From: JANPCX01 sp031431125
GTDB taxonomy: Bacteria > Pseudomonadota > Gammaproteobacteria > Burkholderiales > Burkholderiaceae_C
Length of the DNA: 64,000 nt
Direction of reading: 5' to 3'
Assembly: GCA_031431125.1 (NCBI GenBank)
Contig: JANPCX010000089.1
Coordinates: 1-64,000 of the forward strand
The position numbers and the translations under genes were made by a program. Each line of letters opens with the position of its first letter. Positions within the stretch are counted from its first letter, which is position 1. Shown piece after piece: positions 63,508 through 64,000 of this stretch. The notes beneath the pieces are model-generated. The model was not told where the DNA came from and ran no database searches. It worked only from the letters and a program-made list of their open reading frames with translations.

Positions 63508-64000
63508 CCCCAGATTTGATGGAAGCAGGGGCGCAAGTTCGTGCCGACTGGGAACGCAAAAAGGCACTGGCTGCTGGCCACTCTGGCGACCGCGAAGCCA
63601 GCTACGGCCGTGTGGTTCATGAAGGGGAACTCGACGCCTCCCACGGCGCCATCCTTTACCTGGACGACATCACCGTCAGTTTTGACGGCTTCAAAGCACT
63701 CAACAAACTGTCGCTCAACATCAGCCTCGGTGAGCTGCGCTGCATCATCGGCCCCAATGGCGCGGGTAAGACGACCATGATGGACGTGATCACCGGCAAA
63801 ACCAAACCCGACGCTGGCAAGGCCTATTTCGGATCCACCATCGATTTGCTGCGCATGCGCGAAAACCAAATCGCTTCGGTCGGCATCGGCCGCAAGTTTC
63901 AAAAGCCCACCGTGTTTGAGCAGCTCAGTGTGTTTGAGAACCTGGAGCTGGCCCTCAAAGCCGATCGCTCTGTGCGCGCGGCCATGGGCTTTCGCCTGAA
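63504..64000 (+). CDS. urtD: Urea ABC transporter ATP-binding protein UrtD (partial)
   Basis: The ATPase of the urea transporter, cut by the window end after 165 codons. The Walker A motif GPNGAGKTT begins at residue 83 and is followed by MMDVITGKTKPDAG and FQKPTVFEQLSVFENLELAL, typical for the LivG-like group. A ~50-residue N-terminal extension before ILYLDDITVSFDGFKAL is seen in UrtD proteins. A second ATPase gene, urtE, is expected beyond the window. Confidence 0.93.
   Translation, partial: MTPDLMEAGAQVRADWERKKALAAGHSGDREASYGRVVHEGELDASHGAILYLDDITVSFDGFKALNKLSLNISLGELRCIIGPNGAGKTTMMDVITGKTKPDAGKAYFGSTIDLLRMRENQIASVGIGRKFQKPTVFEQLSVFENLELALKADRSVRAAMGFRL

Overview
The window looks like chromosomal DNA of a freshwater-type betaproteobacterium of the order Burkholderiales, most likely a Comamonadaceae relative. 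This rests on recognised protein families, the gene order and coding style (high GC, many ATGA stop/start overlaps). No database search was possible, so the genus is not assigned. Most of the window is conserved housekeeping sequence. Two accessory parts stand out: an eight-gene polysaccharide-type operon, and a repeat insertion inside a urea-transport operon.

Region 1 (1-16.8 kb, + strand): ndk, rlmN, pilF, rodZ-like, ispG, hisS, yfgM, bamB, der, hfq, hflX, hflK, hflC, a DUF2065 gene, hisZ, purA and a phosphoribosyltransferase gene. This covers RNA modification, isoprenoid synthesis, outer-membrane assembly, ribosome GTPases and FtsH control. Region 2 (16.9-21.8 kb): a tRNA-Leu(CAG) gene on the - strand divergent from rnr, then an SDR gene convergent with nnr (NAD(P)HX repair). 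Region 3 (21.8-37.2 kb, + strand): rpsB, tsf, pyrH, frr, uppS, cdsA, dxr, rseP, bamA, skp, lpxD, fabZ, lpxA, lpxB, rnhB and a SpoU-family methyltransferase gene. This is the classic translation, phospholipid, BAM and lipid A supercluster.

Region 4 (37.3-48.0 kb, - strand) is the most interesting part. Eight tightly packed genes run in this order: a processive-type GT2 glycosyltransferase, a membrane-anchored bactofilin-like beta-helix protein, a deacetylase-like protein, a UDP-GlcNAc 2-epimerase (WecB), a YaiO-like outer-membrane barrel, a polytopic membrane protein, an exported protein resembling (alpha/alpha)6 glycosidases, and a second paralogous deacetylase-like protein. I read it as a synthesis, modification and export system for an amino-sugar exopolysaccharide. 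It is assembled differently from the pga, pel and bcs systems I know. One deacetylase keeps a D-D-H-H set like that of PgaB; the other has Ser in place of the second Asp.

Region 5 (48.4-55.3 kb): ppsR, a lipoprotein with Sel1-like repeats fused to a trypsin-like protease, a non-coding gap with two strong hairpins, ppsA and argG. Region 6 (55.5-58.4 kb): the glutathione-dependent formaldehyde pair adhC-fghA, and a small exported protein built from two copies of one Cys-containing module. Region 7 (58.6-64.0 kb): the urea ABC transporter urtA, urtB, urtC and a partial urtD that runs off the window. Between urtB and urtC lies about 0.6 kb made of two diverged, head-to-head copies of a hairpin-rich non-coding repeat.
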